From: Methylobacterium gregans
Lineage (GTDB): Bacteria > Pseudomonadota > Alphaproteobacteria > Rhizobiales > Beijerinckiaceae
Assembly (NCBI RefSeq): GCF_022179245.1
Contig: NZ_BPQM01000069.1
Coordinates: 1 to 45,129, forward strand
Length of the DNA: 45,129 bases
Direction: 5' to 3'
Shown here piece after piece: positions 31,210-39,658 of the stretch (positions are counted from its first letter, which is position 1; each line of letters starts with the position of its first letter). Both the position numbers and the translations under genes were made by a program. Below the pieces are notes generated by a model. It was not told the origin of the DNA and ran no database searches. It worked only from the letters and a program-made list of their open reading frames with translations.

Positions 31210-33756
31210 ATGCTCGCGCCGACGCCGACCTTCAGCCCACGCCTGCTCGTGCGCCTTGGGGCGCAGCCCGCCTCGAAGGAGGCGGCGATCCGCGAGGCCG
31301 CTCAGCTTCTCACCGCCGCGGGCTGCATCGACGCGGCCTACGGCGCGAGCATGCTGGCCCGCGAGGCGGTGGCGAACACGTATCTCGGCCACGGCGTCGT
31401 CATCCCGCACGGCATGGTCGACGATCGCCACCTCGTGCGCGAGAGCGGGCTGGCCGTGCTGCAGGTGCCCGGCGGCATCGCGTGGCACGACGGCCAGATG
31501 GCGCATCTCGTCGTGGCGATCGCCGCCCAGTCCGACACGCACATCACGGTTCTGCGCCGGCTCACCCGCCTGATCCAGGATGAGGCGCGCCTCGAGCGGC
31601 TGCGCACCACCGCGCGCGAGTCCGACATCGCCGCGGCTCTCAGCGAGGATGGGGCGCCCCCCGGCGCCGCCGGCCCGGCGACGGACCTGCGCCAGCGCTT
31701 CGACTGGACCGTCGACTACCCGACCGGCCTGCACGCGCGGCCGGCCGCGAACTGGGTCGAGGTCGCCAAGACCTGTCCGGCCCGGATCCAGGTCCGGCAC
31801 GATGCCCAGGTCGCCGACGCCAAGAACCTGATCGCGCTCCTGCAGCTCGGCCTGCGCTGCGGCGACGCCGTGACGATCTCCGCCGAGGGCGACGACGAGG
31901 CCGGGGCGCTCGCGAAGATCTGTGCCGCGGTGACCGGCCTCAGCGCGGGCGAGAAGGCGGCAGCGCAGCGGGCGGCGGAAGCGGCGGCGCGGGCGGCCGC
32001 CCCGGTCGCCGGCTGGAACCCGGCCGACAAGCCGCGGACGGTGGCCGGCATCGGCGCGAGCCCGGGCATCGCCATCGGGCCGATCCACGTCCTCGCGAAT
32101 GCCGAGGTCGCGGTGCCGGACGAGCCGGAGCCGCTGACGACCGGCGCCGACCGCCTGCACCGAGCACTCTCGGCCACGGCCGATCAGTTGAAGGCACTCG
32201 CCGATGATACCGAGCGGCGGCTCGGCAAGCAGGATGCGGGCATCTTCCGGGCGCAGGCGGAACTCATCGCCGACACCGACCTGATCACCCTCGCCTGCCA
32301 GCTCATGGTCGAGGGCCACGGCGTCGCCCACGCGTGGCACGCGGCGGTGGAGCGCCTCGCCGGCCAGCTCGCCGCGCTCGGCAACCCGGTGCTGGCGGGC
32401 CGCGCGGCGGACCTGCGCGATGTCGGCCGGCGGGTGCTGGCCCAGATCGACCCGGCCCTGAAGAGCGGGCAAGACCTGCCGGACGTGCCCTGCATCCTTC
32501 TGGCCGCCGACCTCGCGCCCTCCGACACCGCCGGGCTCGACCCGGACCGGGTGATCGGGCTGGCGACCGCGCAGGGCGGCCCGACCTCGCACACCGCGAT
32601 CCTGGCGCGCACCCTCGGCATACCGGCCCTGGTGGCAGGTGGGCCTGGGCTGCAGGCGCTCGCCAACGGCACGCAGGCGATCGTCGACGGCACCACCGGC
32701 CGCCTCTACCTCGACCCGAGCGCGGCCGACATCGCATCCGCCGAGGCTTGGCGCGCGATGCAGCGCGCACAAGCCGAGGCGGAGGCGCGCGAGCGGGCGA
32801 TGCCGGCGCAAACCCGCGACGGTCACCGGATCGCGGTCGGCGCCAACGTCAACAACCCGGATCAGGTCGTCTTCGCGCTCGATCAGGGTGCCGAGGGCGT
32901 CGGTCTGATGCGCACTGAGTTCCTGTTCCTAGAGCGCGGCGACACGCCCTCCGAAGACGACCAGTACGAGACCTATTCCGGCATGTTGCGGGCCCTCGAC
33001 GGGCGGCCGCTCATCGTGCGCACCCTCGATATCGGCGGCGACAAGCAGGTCGCCCATCTGCGGCTGCCGCACGAGGAGAACCCGTTCCTCGGCGTGCGGG
33101 GCGCCCGCCTGCTGCTGCGCCGGCCGGACCTGATGGAGCCGCAGCTGCGCGCCCTCTACCGCGCCGCCCGCGACCACGTCCCGGCCGGCGCCCCCACCGG
33201 CAAGGACGCCCCGCTCTCGATCATGATGCCGATGATCACCTCGGTGCCCGAGGTGCTGAAGCTCCGGGAGGTCGCCGAGCGCATCCGCGCCGAGATCGGC
33301 GCGCCGCCGGTGCCGCTCGGCATCATGATCGAGGTGCCGGCCGCCGCGATCCAGGCGGACGCCATGGCCCGGCACTGCGACTTCTTCTCGATCGGCACCA
33401 ACGACCTGACGCAGTACGCGCTCGCCATCGACCGGCAGAACACGGAACTGGCGCCGGAGGCCGATTCGCTCCACCCTGCGGTGCTGCGCCTGATCCACAT
33501 GACCTGCGAGGGCGCGGCCCGCCACGGGCGCTTCGTCGGCGTCTGCGGCGGCATCGCGGGCGATCCCTTCGGGGCCTGCCTCCTGGCGGGCTTGGGCGTG
33601 CACGAGCTCTCGATGACCCCGCGCGACCTCGCGGGTGTCAAGGCGCGGCTGCGCGCCGCCGACATGGGCGCGCTGCGGGCGCTCGCCGGCCGGGCCTGCG
33701 AGCAGGAGGACGCCGCCGCCGTCCGGGCCCTCGACGACAAGGGAGGCGTCGCGTGA
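31210..33756 (+). CDS. fruB: FruB: EIIA(Fru)-HPr-EI multiphosphoryl transfer protein
   Basis: An 848-residue fusion holding all the soluble steps of a fructose phosphotransferase relay. Residues 1 to about 145 are EIIA(Fru), with active His67 in VVIPHGM. HPr follows (about 155-245), with His175 in PTGLHARPA. Enzyme I spans about 275-835: it starts VAGIGASPGIAIGPIHV, has the phospho-His461 in GGPTSHTAIL, and PEP-binding blocks GLMRTEFLFLERG, GIMIEVPAAAIQ and FFSIGTNDLTQY. Phosphate passes from PEP through EI, HPr and EIIA to FruA. GGGAGGAGAG precedes the ATG. It is first in the operon, and its stop overlaps fruK as GTGA. Confidence 0.96.
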   Translation: MLAPTPTFSPRLLVRLGAQPASKEAAIREAAQLLTAAGCIDAAYGASMLAREAVANTYLGHGVVIPHGMVDDRHLVRESGLAVLQVPGGIAWHDGQMAHLVVAIAAQSDTHITVLRRLTRLIQDEARLERLRTTARESDIAAALSEDGAPPGAAGPATDLRQRFDWTVDYPTGLHARPAANWVEVAKTCPARIQVRHDAQVADAKNLIALLQLGLRCGDAVTISAEGDDEAGALAKICAAVTGLSAGEKAAAQRAAEAAARAAAPVAGWNPADKPRTVAGIGASPGIAIGPIHVLANAEVAVPDEPEPLTTGADRLHRALSATADQLKALADDTERRLGKQDAGIFRAQAELIADTDLITLACQLMVEGHGVAHAWHAAVERLAGQLAALGNPVLAGRAADLRDVGRRVLAQIDPALKSGQDLPDVPCILLAADLAPSDTAGLDPDRVIGLATAQGGPTSHTAILARTLGIPALVAGGPGLQALANGTQAIVDGTTGRLYLDPSAADIASAEAWRAMQRAQAEAEARERAMPAQTRDGHRIAVGANVNNPDQVVFALDQGAEGVGLMRTEFLFLERGDTPSEDDQYETYSGMLRALDGRPLIVRTLDIGGDKQVAHLRLPHEENPFLGVRGARLLLRRPDLMEPQLRALYRAARDHVPAGAPTGKDAPLSIMMPMITSVPEVLKLREVAERIRAEIGAPPVPLGIMIEVPAAAIQADAMARHCDFFSIGTNDLTQYALAIDRQNTELAPEADSLHPAVLRLIHMTCEGAARHGRFVGVCGGIAGDPFGACLLAGLGVHELSMTPRDLAGVKARLRAADMGALRALAGRACEQEDAAAVRALDDKGGVA

Positions 33757-34703
33757 GCCCGATTCTTACCCTCACCCTCAACCCGGCGATCGACCAGACC
33801 GTCGTGCTCGATTCCCTGGTGCCGGGCAGCGTGCACCGCGCCCGTGCGGTGCGGTCCCATGCGGGCGGCAAGGGCGTCAACGTCGCCTGCTGCCTCGCCG
33901 ACTGGGGCCTGCCCGTCGCCGCCATCGGCGTGCTCGGCTCCGATAACGCGGCGCCCTTCACGCAACTCATGGCCGAGAAGGGCATCGCCGACCGCTTCGT
34001 CCGGATCCCGGGCGAGACCCGGACCAACCTGAAGCTTCTCGATCGGCGCTCGGGCGACACCACCGACATCAACCTGCCCGGCCTCGCCGTCCCGCCGGAT
34101 ACCCTCGACGCCGCGCGCGCGGTGCTGCTCGACATGGCGGGCTCCGGGAGCCTCGCGGTGCTCGCGGGCAGCCTGCCCGGCACCCTCCCCCCCGAGACCT
34201 ACCGCGACGTCGCGGCGCGGCTGCGGGGACGCGGCGCCCGGGTGGTGCTCGACGCCTCGGGCGGCCCGCTCGCCGCGGCACTTGCCACCCCGGCGGACGC
34301 TCTGCCGTACGCCGTGAAGCCGAACCGGCACGAGTTGGAAGAATGGGCGGGCCGCGCGCTGCTCACGCTCGGTGACGTGCTCGCAGCCGCCCGAGGCCTG
34401 CGGGATCGGGGGATTGCGGTGGTCGCGGTCTCGCTCGGGCCGGAAGGCGCGCTGTTCCTCTCCGAGGGCGGCGCAGTCCACGCCCGTCCGCCCGCGACGC
34501 GGATCACGAGCACGGTCGGCGCGGGCGACGCGCTTGTGGCTGGGCTCGTCGCCGGCCTGCACGAAGGGCTCTCCCTGGCGGACACCGCCCGCCGGGCACT
34601 CGCCTTCGCGGCCGCCAAGCTCTCTCGCGAGGGGGCTAGCCTGCCCCCGCGGCCGGAGGTCGAGGCCATCGCCGCGACCGTGCGGGTGGAAGCTTTGGGG
34701 TGA
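33753..34703 (+). CDS. fruK: 1-phosphofructokinase FruK
   Basis: A 316-residue PfkB-family kinase that converts fructose 1-phosphate, the product of the PTS, to fructose 1,6-bisphosphate. It starts with LTLTLNPAIDQTV, the usual PfkB/LacC/FruK opening, and has the substrate motif RSHAGGKGVNVA. The C-terminal signature is TSTVGAGDALVAGLVAGL, with the catalytic Asp in GAGD. The GTG start at 33753 overlaps the fruB stop, implying translational coupling. Length is normal. Confidence 0.96.
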   Translation: MSPILTLTLNPAIDQTVVLDSLVPGSVHRARAVRSHAGGKGVNVACCLADWGLPVAAIGVLGSDNAAPFTQLMAEKGIADRFVRIPGETRTNLKLLDRRSGDTTDINLPGLAVPPDTLDAARAVLLDMAGSGSLAVLAGSLPGTLPPETYRDVAARLRGRGARVVLDASGGPLAAALATPADALPYAVKPNRHELEEWAGRALLTLGDVLAAARGLRDRGIAVVAVSLGPEGALFLSEGGAVHARPPATRITSTVGAGDALVAGLVAGLHEGLSLADTARRALAFAAAKLSREGASLPPRPEVEAIAATVRVEALG

Positions 34704-34712
34704 TGCCCGACC

Positions 34713-34754
34713 GCGCGTGTTCCCTCCCTGTCGGGGGGAGGAGGGAACGCGCGC
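34713..34754 (+). terminator. Hairpin between fruK and fruA
   Basis: A 15-bp stem with one G-U pair (34713-34727 against 34740-34754; core arms GTTCCCTCC and GGAGGGAAC) and a 12-base loop, 9 bp after the fruK stop. No T-run follows, so it is more likely an RNA-processing or attenuation structure inside the operon than a full terminator. Confidence 0.6.
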
Positions 34755-34815
34755 TCTGCGCCACTGACCCAATGTCCTGACGAACAGACCACAACGATCA
34801 AAACCGGAGGAAACC

Positions 34816-36525
34816 ATGGCCCCCTTGCTGGCGGTGGTCGGAGGCGCGGACCTCCCCACACATGCCGTCCTCGCCCTCGAGGCCCTGCGCAAGGCCGCCG
34901 GGCGGCGCAACCAGCCGATCGCACTGGAGCTGCGCGGCGCAGGCAGCAGCAACCCGCTGCCGGAGAGCGCGCTCGGCGAGGCGCGGGCAGTGCTCCTCGT
35001 CGGTTCGGGCGATCTCGGCGAGGGCCGTTTCGGCCCTCTCGCGACGGCGCGGGCAGCGATCGAGGAGGTGTTGGCCGACGCGGGCGCCGTGCTCGACCGG
35101 GCGCTGGCGAGTGAACCCGCTTCCGCTGCAGCCGCAGCGGGAACGAGAAGACTCGTCGCGGTGACCTCCTGCCCGACCGGCATCGCCCACACTTTCATGG
35201 CGGCCGAAGGCATCCAGACCGCCGCCAAGGCGCTCGGCCACGACGTGCGGGTGGAGACGCAAGGGTCGGTCGGCGCGCGCGACGCACTGACCGCAGCCGA
35301 GATCGCGGCCGCCGACATCGTTCTCATCGCCGCCGACAAGGGCGTCGACCGGGCGCGCTTCGCCGGCAAACGCGTCTACGCGGCCGGTACCAAGGCGGCC
35401 ATCCGCGACGGCAAGGGGCTGATCGCGACCGCCCTCGCCGAGGCGCAGATGCAGCCGGCGGGCGGCGCGGCCGAGACGGAGGGCCCCGCCCGCCCGGCGG
35501 CGGCCGAGGCGAAGGCCGGCGCCTACAAGCACCTGATGACCGGTGTCTCCTTCATGCTGCCCTTCGTGGTGGCGGGCGGCCTGCTGATCGCGCTGGCCTT
35601 CGCGGTCGGCGGCATCGACGCGATGGCGCCGGGCCATGCCGGGACGCTCGGCTACGCGCTCGGTGAGATCGGCGCCAAGGCGGCCTTCGCACTGATCGTG
35701 CCGGCGCTCGCCGGCTACATCGCCTACTCGATCGCCGACCGGCCCGGCATCGCGCCCGGCATGATCGGCGGGATGCTCGCGGCCAATTTGCAGGCGGGCT
35801 TCCTCGGCGGCATCGCGGCGGGCTTCATCGCCGGCTACACGGCCGCCTTCCTCAACCGGCACATCCGCCTTCACAAGAACCTGGAGGGCCTCAAGCCCGT
35901 CCTGATCCTGCCGTTGCTGGCCACCGCGATCACCGGCCTCCTGATGATCTACGTAGTGGGCGTGCCGGTGGCGGCCGTGCTCGCGGCGCTGACCTCCTGG
36001 CTCAAGGGCATGCAGGGAGCGAGCGCCCTGGTGCTCGGCCTGATCCTCGGCGGCATGATGGCGGTCGACATGGGCGGCCCGATCAACAAGGCCGCCTACG
36101 CCTCGGCCGCGGCGCTGCTCTCCTCCGGCGTCGATGCGCCGATGGCCGCGGTGATGCTCGGCGGCATGACGCCTCCCCTCGGGCTCGCGCTCGCCACCCG
36201 CCTGTTCCCGGCCCGCTTCACGGCGCCGGAGCGCGAGGCCGGAGGCGCCGCGGCGGTGCTCGGCGCCGCCTTCATCACCGAGGGCGCGATCCCCTTCGCG
36301 GCGGCCGACCCGCTGCGGGTCATCCCCGCGATGGTGGCGGGATCGGCCGCGGCCGGCGCGCTCGCGCTCAGCCTCGGCGTGACGCTGAAGGTGCCCCATG
36401 GCGGCCTGTTCGTGCTGCCGATCCCGAACGCGGTGACGAACCTCCCGGGCGCGGTCATCGCCCTCGTCGTCGGGACCGCGATCACGGCCGTGCTGGTGGG
36501 AATCCTGAAGACGCGGGCCGCCTGA
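34816..36525 (+). CDS. fruA: FruA: fructose PTS permease EIIB'BC
   Basis: A 569-residue membrane permease that imports fructose and phosphorylates it at C1. Residues 1 to about 105 form a degenerate EIIB' domain without a Cys. EIIB follows, with the phosphorylated Cys119 in VAVTSCPTGIAHTFMAAE. After an A/E/G-rich linker, residues about 240-569 form the EIIC domain with about nine helices, including MTGVSFMLPFVVAGG, RPGIAPGMIGG, MAVDMGGPINKAAY and the late ITEGAIPFAAADP motif. The ATG at 34816 has a GGAGGA ribosome-binding site. It is the third gene of the operon. Confidence 0.96.
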   Translation: MAPLLAVVGGADLPTHAVLALEALRKAAGRRNQPIALELRGAGSSNPLPESALGEARAVLLVGSGDLGEGRFGPLATARAAIEEVLADAGAVLDRALASEPASAAAAAGTRRLVAVTSCPTGIAHTFMAAEGIQTAAKALGHDVRVETQGSVGARDALTAAEIAAADIVLIAADKGVDRARFAGKRVYAAGTKAAIRDGKGLIATALAEAQMQPAGGAAETEGPARPAAAEAKAGAYKHLMTGVSFMLPFVVAGGLLIALAFAVGGIDAMAPGHAGTLGYALGEIGAKAAFALIVPALAGYIAYSIADRPGIAPGMIGGMLAANLQAGFLGGIAAGFIAGYTAAFLNRHIRLHKNLEGLKPVLILPLLATAITGLLMIYVVGVPVAAVLAALTSWLKGMQGASALVLGLILGGMMAVDMGGPINKAAYASAAALLSSGVDAPMAAVMLGGMTPPLGLALATRLFPARFTAPEREAGGAAAVLGAAFITEGAIPFAAADPLRVIPAMVAGSAAAGALALSLGVTLKVPHGGLFVLPIPNAVTNLPGAVIALVVGTAITAVLVGILKTRAA

Positions 36526-36571
36526 GGCGAGACCGCAACAGGCGAACTACAGATCTTTCGCTAGAGACGAT

Positions 36572-36629
36572 TGATATTATCAGTTCTTCTCGACCGAAAG
36601 CGTTACAATAAAACACTGTAACAGTTACA
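36572..36629. promoter_or_regulatory. AT-rich regulatory DNA with GTTACA repeats upstream of the porin gene
   Basis: Between fruA and the porin gene lies an AT-rich patch with three related hexamers. GTTACA is at 36602-36607, and the perfect palindrome TGTAAC-A-GTTACA is at 36617-36629. A separate palindrome, TGATA-T-TATCA, is at 36572-36582. The two GTTACA copies are 22 bp apart, two helical turns. This looks like an operator array for a regulator other than the LacI protein. The regulator is unknown. Confidence 0.6.
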
Positions 36630-36676
36630 CAACCCGGCGCGAGACCGGGAAGACAAAAATCGCACTCTCCTGGGGG

Positions 36677-38197
36677 ATGAACATGAAGGGATCGAGCAGG
36701 CTTCTCGCCGCTCTCGGACTCTGTGCCGCGGGCGTCACCGGGCACGCGTCGGGCGCGCGGGCGCAGAGTGCGGCACAGGCGGATGGCGGCCTCGGCGTCG
36801 GCATCCCGGCGACGGCGGTGTCGCCGCTTCTGCGGCAACGGGCGGCGCGTCGGCCCCCGCCGCGTCCGGACGGCCAGGGCTTCGGCGGGGCCGACAGCGC
36901 GGCGGGCGCCGCCGACACGCTCGGCCAGACCGCAACGCCTCCGACCCTGCCGCCCGGGACGCTCGATCTCGGCAACGGCCTGTCGTTCCTGGCGAACTAC
37001 ACCGGGCAGGGTGCGGCCAACCCGGTCGGCGGCATCCGCCAGGGCTCGGCCTGGGCGGGGCAGCTCTTCTTCGGCATCGACGGCGACCTGCAGCGGCTGG
37101 CCGGCATCGCGGGCGGCTCGCTCCACGTCGCGGTGACGAACCGCCACGGGCGCAGCCTCGCCAACGACGTCATCGGCAACAACACCAGCGTGCAGGAAAT
37201 CTTCGGCGGAGGCCAGACCACCCGGCTGACCCTGCTCTCCTACCAGCAGAAGCTGTTCGACAACCGGCTCGACATCGAGTTCGGCCGGCTGGTGGCCAAC
37301 ATCAGCTTCCTGAACTCGCCGCTTTACTGCAACTTCCAGACGAACTCCGCCTGCGGCAATCCGACCTTCGTGTTCAAGACCTCGAACTTCACGTTCTGGC
37401 CGGTGTCGAGCTGGGGCGCGCACGCCAAGGCGTGGCTCACCGACAGGATCTTCGTCCACGCGGGCGTCTACGAGGTGAACCCGCTCCATCAGCAGCCCGG
37501 CGACAACGGCCTCGATCTCTCGATCAAGGGGGCGACCGGCGCGATCCTGCCGTTCGAGCTCGGCTACTCGACGACCTTCGCCAACGACCCGCTGCCGCGC
37601 AACTACGGCATCGGCGGCTGGTACGACGCCTCCGACTACGCCGACCCGGTGCGCGACGTGACGGGCCGGGCCTCGGTGCTCACGGGCCTCACCCCGGCGA
37701 CCCGCTTCGGACGCTCGGGCGTCTACGCGCGCTTCGACCAGATGGTCTGGCGCCCCGATCCCACCGGCATCCAGGGCCTGACCCTGTTCGGCGTGGCGAT
37801 GGCCGGGACCTCCGGTCGGCTGATCGAGGATTACTTCCTGGAAATCGGCGCCGTGCAGACCGGCACCTTCGCGGGGCGGCCCTACGATACGGTCGGCTTC
37901 GTGATCAACACGCAGAAGTTCAGCCCGCTGGCGCTGCAGAACATCGCGCTCGCCCAGAACGCGATCGGCCTGAACCGCAGCCTGCCGATTCAGCAGATCA
38001 TGATGGAGCTGAACTACGGGTTCCAGGTCACGCCCGCGATCCGGCTGACGCCGAACCTGCAATACATCGTCAACCCGGACCAGACCCGCTTCCCCTACCG
38101 CAACCGTAATATCCCGGACGCCTTTGTGGTGGGCGCCAAACTCTCGGTCGACCTGTTCACGCTGGCGGGCCTCGCGCGCGGTCCCGGCAGCCCGTAA
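36677..38197 (+). CDS. OprB-type carbohydrate-selective porin
   Basis: A 506-residue outer-membrane protein. It has a signal peptide (about residues 1-29, ending GARA) and a Pro/Ala-rich N-terminal segment. A beta-barrel follows with repeated aromatic/glycine strands typical of OprB: FLANYTGQGAANPVGG, WAGQLFFGIDGDLQRLAG, SLHVAVTNRHGRSLAND, IEFGRLVANISFLNSPLYCNFQTN and the final strand AFVVGAKLSVDLFTLAGL. It would let sugars cross the outer membrane, which fits its place after the fructose PTS genes. Two ATGs, at 36677 and 36683, are possible; the second has GGGGGA at a better distance. Two Cys in the CNFQTNSAC loop are conserved in many OprB proteins. Confidence 0.9.
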   Translation: MNMKGSSRLLAALGLCAAGVTGHASGARAQSAAQADGGLGVGIPATAVSPLLRQRAARRPPPRPDGQGFGGADSAAGAADTLGQTATPPTLPPGTLDLGNGLSFLANYTGQGAANPVGGIRQGSAWAGQLFFGIDGDLQRLAGIAGGSLHVAVTNRHGRSLANDVIGNNTSVQEIFGGGQTTRLTLLSYQQKLFDNRLDIEFGRLVANISFLNSPLYCNFQTNSACGNPTFVFKTSNFTFWPVSSWGAHAKAWLTDRIFVHAGVYEVNPLHQQPGDNGLDLSIKGATGAILPFELGYSTTFANDPLPRNYGIGGWYDASDYADPVRDVTGRASVLTGLTPATRFGRSGVYARFDQMVWRPDPTGIQGLTLFGVAMAGTSGRLIEDYFLEIGAVQTGTFAGRPYDTVGFVINTQKFSPLALQNIALAQNAIGLNRSLPIQQIMMELNYGFQVTPAIRLTPNLQYIVNPDQTRFPYRNRNIPDAFVVGAKLSVDLFTLAGLARGPGSP

Positions 38198-38310
38198 GGG
38201 CCCGGCGGGGCTGCCATTCCGGCGCGGGGTATCTCGTCGCCAAGATTCGGTGCTACCAGCCCCGCGGCCGCGGCAGACAACCCATAATCCACATCCTGCC
38301 GGCGCCAGAG

Positions 38311-39615
38311 ATGAGCCAGAGTCTGAGTGTGATGAGTGAGATCGTATCGCGTAAAGTGCTCAGGCGGCTCGTGCCGTTTCTGATGCTCTGCTACTTCGCC
38401 GCCTTCCTCGACCGTGTGAACGTCGGCTTCGCCGCCCTCACGATGAACCGGGACCTCGGCCTCTCGGCGGCCGTGTACGGGTTCGGTGCGGGCATCTTCT
38501 TCCTCGGCTACTTCCTGTTCGAGGTGCCGAGCAACATCATCCTCGAGAAGGTCGGGGCGCGGCGCTGGATCGCCCGCATCATGATCACGTGGTCGATCGT
38601 GTCCGCCTCCACGGCCTTCGTGGTCGGCGAGTACTCGTTCTACCTCGTTCGCTTCCTGCTCGGCATCGCCGAGGCCGGGTTCTTCCCGGGCATCATCCTC
38701 TATCTGACCTACTGGTTCCCCTCGGAGCAGCGCGCCAAGGTGGTGGGCGCCTTCATGGCCGCGATTCCCATCTCCTCGGTGATCGGCTCGCCGCTCTCGG
38801 CCTGGATCATGGCGGCGACGGACGGCGCGCACGGGCTCGCCGGCTGGCAGTGGCTCTACCTGATCGAGGCGGCGCCGAGCTTCCTCCTCGGCTTCGCGGT
38901 GCTGGCCTACCTCACCGACCGGCCCGCGCTCGCGACCTGGCTCACCCCGCAGGAGCGGGACTGGCTCGTCGCCCGCATCGAGCAGGACCGCCGCGAGCGG
39001 GTCGTGGTGCAGAAGATCGGTCTGCGCCAAGCGCTGATGCATCCGCGCGTGCTCGGCCTCGCGCTGGTCTATTTCGGCGTCAGCACCGGCCTCTACGGCA
39101 TCGGCCTCTGGCTGCCGCAGATCGTGAAGGGCTTCGGCCTCTCCACGATCGAGACCGGGTTCGTGACGGCGATCCCCTACATCGTCTCCGTCGTCGGCAT
39201 GATCGCCTGGACGCGCCACTCGGACCGGACGATGGAGCGGACCTGGCACACGGCGCTCCCGGCGCTCGTCGGCGGCCTCGCTTTCGCGGCAGCGGGCTAC
39301 ATCCCCTCCCCGACCCTCGCGATGGTGGCGCTGAGCGTGGCCGCGCTCGGCGTGTTCGCCTGCATGCCGACCTTCTGGACGCTGCCCACCGCGCTCCTCA
39401 CCGGCAGCGCGGCCGCGGGCGGCATCGCACTGATCAACGCGATCGGCGGCCTCGGCGGCTTCGTCGGACCCTACCTGATCGGCTGGATCAAGGACGCGAC
39501 GGGCCAGTTCAGCCTCGCGCTCCTCGCCATCGCGGGCTTCATGGTTGCGGCGGGCCTGCTGGCGCTTGTCCTCGGTCGGTCCGGCACTGTGCCGGAGGCC
39601 GTGCCAGCGGAGTGA
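38311..39615 (+). CDS. MFS transporter, anion:cation symporter (ACS) family
   Basis: A 434-residue carrier with twelve predicted helices. The N-terminus, LVPFLMLCYFAAFLDRVNVGFAALTMNRDLGLS, and FLLGIAEAGFFPGIILYLTYWFPSEQRAK are the classic marks of the ACS family (tartrate, phthalate, glucarate, hexuronate carriers). The substrate is probably an organic or sugar acid, but no catabolic gene lies next to it to narrow it down. It starts 113 bp after the porin gene on the same strand, so they may share a transcript. The ATG at 38311 or the one at 38332 may be used. Confidence 0.9.
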   Translation: MSQSLSVMSEIVSRKVLRRLVPFLMLCYFAAFLDRVNVGFAALTMNRDLGLSAAVYGFGAGIFFLGYFLFEVPSNIILEKVGARRWIARIMITWSIVSASTAFVVGEYSFYLVRFLLGIAEAGFFPGIILYLTYWFPSEQRAKVVGAFMAAIPISSVIGSPLSAWIMAATDGAHGLAGWQWLYLIEAAPSFLLGFAVLAYLTDRPALATWLTPQERDWLVARIEQDRRERVVVQKIGLRQALMHPRVLGLALVYFGVSTGLYGIGLWLPQIVKGFGLSTIETGFVTAIPYIVSVVGMIAWTRHSDRTMERTWHTALPALVGGLAFAAAGYIPSPTLAMVALSVAALGVFACMPTFWTLPTALLTGSAAAGGIALINAIGGLGGFVGPYLIGWIKDATGQFSLALLAIAGFMVAAGLLALVLGRSGTVPEAVPAE

Positions 39616-39622
39616 GCGGGCT

Positions 39623-39650
39623 GGCGAGTCGCCCTGCCGGGCGGCTCGCC
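39623..39650. terminator. Convergent hairpin between the MFS and P450 genes
   Basis: A 12-bp stem with one T-G pair, GGCGAGTCGCCC (39623-39634) and GGGCGGCTCGCC (39639-39650), with a 4-base loop, placed between the two convergent stop codons. It is a likely bidirectional terminator. Confidence 0.68.
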
Positions 39651-39658
39651 GACCGGCC

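Noticed and set aside
34713..34754. Second REPIN copy between fruK and fruA
   Set aside because: It is a G/C-rich hairpin with partly similar CCCTCC/GGAGGG arms, but it is a single stem without the paired inverted ends of the element at 17681-17865.
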